From Syntrophorhabdus sp. PtaB.Bin184 (lineage in GTDB: Bacteria; Desulfobacterota; Syntrophorhabdia; Syntrophorhabdales; Syntrophorhabdaceae), in contig MVQQ01000204.1 of assembly GCA_002067555.1 (NCBI GenBank), forward strand, positions 1 through 14,700: DNA of 14,700 nucleotides, in the 5' to 3' direction. Shown here piece by piece: positions 12,221 to 14,700 of this stretch (positions within the stretch are counted from its first letter, which is position 1; the number at the start of each line of letters is the position of its first letter). Below the pieces are notes generated by a model. It saw nothing but the letters and a program-made list of their open reading frames with translations, did no database searches and was not told the origin of the DNA. A program made the position numbers and the translations under genes.

Positions 12221-14700
12221 CTCTTGCACACGTTCGGGAATCTCCCGTCCCTGAGGATGTTCGTATCGTACTGCCAGCACCGCTCGCACTTGTCGCCCTC
12301 GGCCCTGATCACGGTCACGTCGAGTACGGCGGCCTTGCGCACCTCGATCTGTGAGACAATGAAGACATCCTTGAGCTCGTCGCCCAGTTCCATGAGGGCA
12401 GTGTGATCCTCGTCGGGGGCATCTATGATCACCTTCGTGTCGAGAGAGTGGCCGATCTCCTTCGCGGTGCGCTTTTCCTCGATCTTCTTGTTGGCGAGTT
12501 CCCTGATTCTCCAGATCCTTTCCCACTTTTCCTCGATGGCCCCGTTTATGAGGGTCTTGTCCGCGGCGGGGAACCGGGCCAGAAAAACACTTTCTTCCGC
12601 GACATAGTCCTTGAGATAGGACCACATCTCGTCTGCCGTCGATGAAAGGATGGGTGCTATGAGCTTGACGAGGGCGATGAGTGTCTCAAATATGACGGTC
12701 TGGGAGGCCCTTCGTTTCCGGGCATCCCTGTGTTCCACGTAGATCCTGTCCTTGACGATGTCGAGATACAGGGCGCTGAGGTCCACGGTGCAAAAATTGT
12801 GGACCGCGTGGTAGATGGAGTGCAGGGTGTAGTTGTCGTAAGATTCCCGGACGCGGTCGATGAGCCTCGCGAGCCGCGACAGGAGCCACCTGTCGAGGAG
12901 CGACAGCCCTTCATAGGGGACTGTGTCACGGCCCGGTTCGAAGTCCTCGTTGATGTTCGCGTGGAGGAACCTCAAGGTGTTGCGGATCCGGCGGTACGTC
13001 TCCACAAGGCGGTTGATGATGTCTTTCGATATCTTGATATCGTCACGGTAATCCTCGTAGGTGACCCAGAGGCGCAGTATCTCGGCGCCGAACTTCTCGA
13101 TGACCTCATTGGGGGCGATGACATTGCCCAGGGACTTGGACATCTTCCTTCCCGTGCCGTCCACGACGAACCCGTGGGTCAGAACAGCCTTGTACGGGGC
13201 CTGGCCCTCATTGCCCACTGAAGTCAGGAGGGAACTGTGGAACCAGCCGCGGTGCTGGTCGCTCCCCTCGAGGTAGAGATCGGCAGGGTATTTCAGCTCC
13301 GGTCTCTTTCTGCAAACGGCGGCCCAGCTCACGCCCGAATCGAACCAGACGTCGAGAATGTCCTGTTCCTGCGAAAAGGTGGTGTTGCCGCAGCGGCCGC
13401 ACTTTGTGCCCTCGGGCAGGAAATGTGCGGCATCCTTTTCGAACCAGACGTCCGCCCCCGATTGCCGGACGGCCTCGACGACACGCCTGAAAGACTCTTC
13501 GCTCCAGAAGGGCTCGCGGCATCGTTCACAGTAGAAGATGGTGATCGGGATGCCCCAGGTGCGCTGGCGGGAGATGCACCAATCGGGGCGGACGGACAGC
13601 ATGTTGTAGATCCTGTCGCGGCCCCAGGAGGGGATCCACTGTGTCCTGTCGATCTCGGCCAGCCCCTTTTGTCTCAAGCCTTGGCTGTCCATGGATACGA
13701 ACCACTGCTCTGTCGCCCGGAATATGACGGGTTTCTTGCAGCGCCAGCAATGGGGATAAGAGTGCTCGATCTCTTCCGTGTGAAGGAGGAGTCCCAACTC
13801 CTCAAGTTTTTCAATGACCTTCGGATTGGCCTCCCAGACGTTCATGCCCCTGAAGAACTCCACCTCGTCTATAAAGACCCCCTTTTCGTTGACAGGGGAG
13901 TAGATGTCGAGGCCGTACTCGAGACCCGTCTCGTAGTCCTCCTCGCCGTGACCCGGAGCCGTGTGGACCGCGCCCGTCCCCGTGTCGGCTGCGACATAGT
14001 CCGCGAAGATAATGATGGATTGCCTGTCGATAAAGGGGTGCTTGAACGTGAGCCCCCGGAGCGTTTCAGGACTTATCTCCCCGATGACCCGGTATTCCGT
14101 TATCCCCGCGCGCCGCATGACGTCTTCGAGAAGGTCCTTGAGGAGGATAAGGATCTCTTTCTCCGTCTCCACCGTAACGTAGGTGAAATCGGGATGGATG
14201 GCGATGGCGAGGTTAGCGGGAAGCGTCCAGGGCGTGGTCGTCCAGATCAGCATATGGACGGGTTTGTCGGGATATCCGGCGAAGACCGGTTCTCTATCGC
14301 CGGCGTACGGAAACTTGACATATATGGAACTGGACCTCTTGGTGTCGTATTCGATCTCCGCCTCGGCGAGGGCCGTCTCACAGTTCAGGCACCAGTAGAC
14401 AGGTTTTTTCTTCCGGTAGACCTCGCCGCGAAGGAAGAACTTTGCCGCCTCTTCGATGATCGTCGCCTGGTATTCGAAATCCATGGTGACATAGGGATGT
14501 TCCCAGTCGCCGATGCCGCCGAGGCGCTTGAACTCATCCCGCTGAATGTCTATGAACTGCCGCGCGTACGCCCGGCATTCCTTTCGGGTGTCCAGTTTCG
14601 AGAGCTCGAGCTTCTTCTGCTTGACGTTCTTCTCCACCTGGTGTTCTATGGGCAGGCCGTGGCAGTCCCATCCCGGGACATAGTCCGCCCTGTGTCCCGT
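12193..14700 (-). CDS. ileS: Isoleucyl-tRNA synthetase (5' end cut by window edge)
   Basis: Class I aminoacyl-tRNA synthetase that charges tRNA-Ile. In the window 835 residues plus the stop are present. The frame is open to the edge (GWDCHGLPIE is encoded at about 14641-14670), so roughly the first hundred residues, with the HIGH-type motif, lie beyond 14700. A GTG at 14637 is an internal valine, not the start. The editing domain shows WTTTPWTLPANLAI and GTGAVHTAPGHGEEDYETG. The catalytic core has DVWFDSGVSW and the KMSKS loop in GRKMSKSLGN. The C-terminus carries the bacterial zinc knuckle CERCW...CKRC (four Cys), and a further CxxC pair region (FYCERC, CGRC) precedes DILDVWFDSG. All visible motifs are intact. 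It leads the operon with lspA and the small downstream gene. Confidence 0.97.
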   Translation of the reverse strand, partial: TGHRADYVPGWDCHGLPIEHQVEKNVKQKKLELSKLDTRKECRAYARQFIDIQRDEFKRLGGIGDWEHPYVTMDFEYQATIIEEAAKFFLRGEVYRKKKPVYWCLNCETALAEAEIEYDTKRSSSIYVKFPYAGDREPVFAGYPDKPVHMLIWTTTPWTLPANLAIAIHPDFTYVTVETEKEILILLKDLLEDVMRRAGITEYRVIGEISPETLRGLTFKHPFIDRQSIIIFADYVAADTGTGAVHTAPGHGEEDYETGLEYGLDIYSPVNEKGVFIDEVEFFRGMNVWEANPKVIEKLEELGLLLHTEEIEHSYPHCWRCKKPVIFRATEQWFVSMDSQGLRQKGLAEIDRTQWIPSWGRDRIYNMLSVRPDWCISRQRTWGIPITIFYCERCREPFWSEESFRRVVEAVRQSGADVWFEKDAAHFLPEGTKCGRCGNTTFSQEQDILDVWFDSGVSWAAVCRKRPELKYPADLYLEGSDQHRGWFHSSLLTSVGNEGQAPYKAVLTHGFVVDGTGRKMSKSLGNVIAPNEVIEKFGAEILRLWVTYEDYRDDIKISKDIINRLVETYRRIRNTLRFLHANINEDFEPGRDTVPYEGLSLLDRWLLSRLARLIDRVRESYDNYTLHSIYHAVHNFCTVDLSALYLDIVKDRIYVEHRDARKRRASQTVIFETLIALVKLIAPILSSTADEMWSYLKDYVAEESVFLARFPAADKTLINGAIEEKWERIWRIRELANKKIEEKRTAKEIGHSLDTKVIIDAPDEDHTALMELGDELKDVFIVSQIEVRKAAVLDVTVIRAEGDKCERCWQYDTNILRDGRFPNVCKRCADTLSLL

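Noticed and set aside
11744..12625. A 293-residue version of LspA
   Set aside because: The added N-terminus overlaps ileS in another frame and has no LspA character; the normal 158-residue form starts at 12220.
1..14700. Mobile element, prophage, toxin-antitoxin or defence island
   Set aside because: No transposase, integrase, terminal repeats, tRNA or defence-type domains are visible; gene order and content are housekeeping.

Overview
This window looks like ordinary chromosome from a G+C-rich Gram-negative bacterium. The lipoprotein M48 protease, the AsmA-like envelope protein, the Aas acyltransferase/synthetase fusion and the ileS-lspA pair point to a proteobacterium-like cell. The overall style suggests a deltaproteobacterial (Syntrophorhabdus-like) lineage, but that placement is inference. 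There is no phage, transposase, CRISPR array, tRNA or rRNA gene, and no recognisable defence or biosynthetic island.

Layout. The left edge holds the start of rpsU (minus strand). A 435-bp divergent region follows, with a G-quadruplex motif and a large inverted array of a 9-bp repeat. Next is a two-gene plus-strand operon: a MarR regulator and a bifunctional acyltransferase/acyl-ACP synthetase (aas), overlapping by ATGA. From about 8061 down to 3363 the minus strand carries six closely packed genes: a FAH-family hydrolase, a stand-alone MetRS-type tRNA-binding domain, a Na/Pi cotransporter with a PhoU tail, a heavy-metal (CopZ-like) chaperone, a HEAT-like protein of unknown function and rlmE. 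A divergent promoter region at 8062-8195 also drives an M48 lipoprotein protease with TPRs. A thiamine-binding (MTH1187) protein and an AsmA-like membrane protein diverge from a shared palindromic promoter near 10170. The right end is a minus-strand operon, ileS (truncated by the window edge), lspA and a small unknown gene.

The feature that ordinary annotation does not explain is a set of five intergenic inverted arrays (A-E by position: A 321-502, E 3281-3395, B 5315-5444, C 9660-9776, D 11359-11468). Each has arms made of short degenerate tandem units (9 bp in A-D, 7 bp in E), facing each other across a loop. All three convergent gene junctions in the window (E, C, D) are filled by one, and B, C and D begin directly after stop codons. 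I read them as a family of long stem-loops that may work as bidirectional terminators or REP-like elements. Array A is the exception: it sits between divergent genes. No dedicated new protein system was found, and this repeat family is the best candidate for something under-described.
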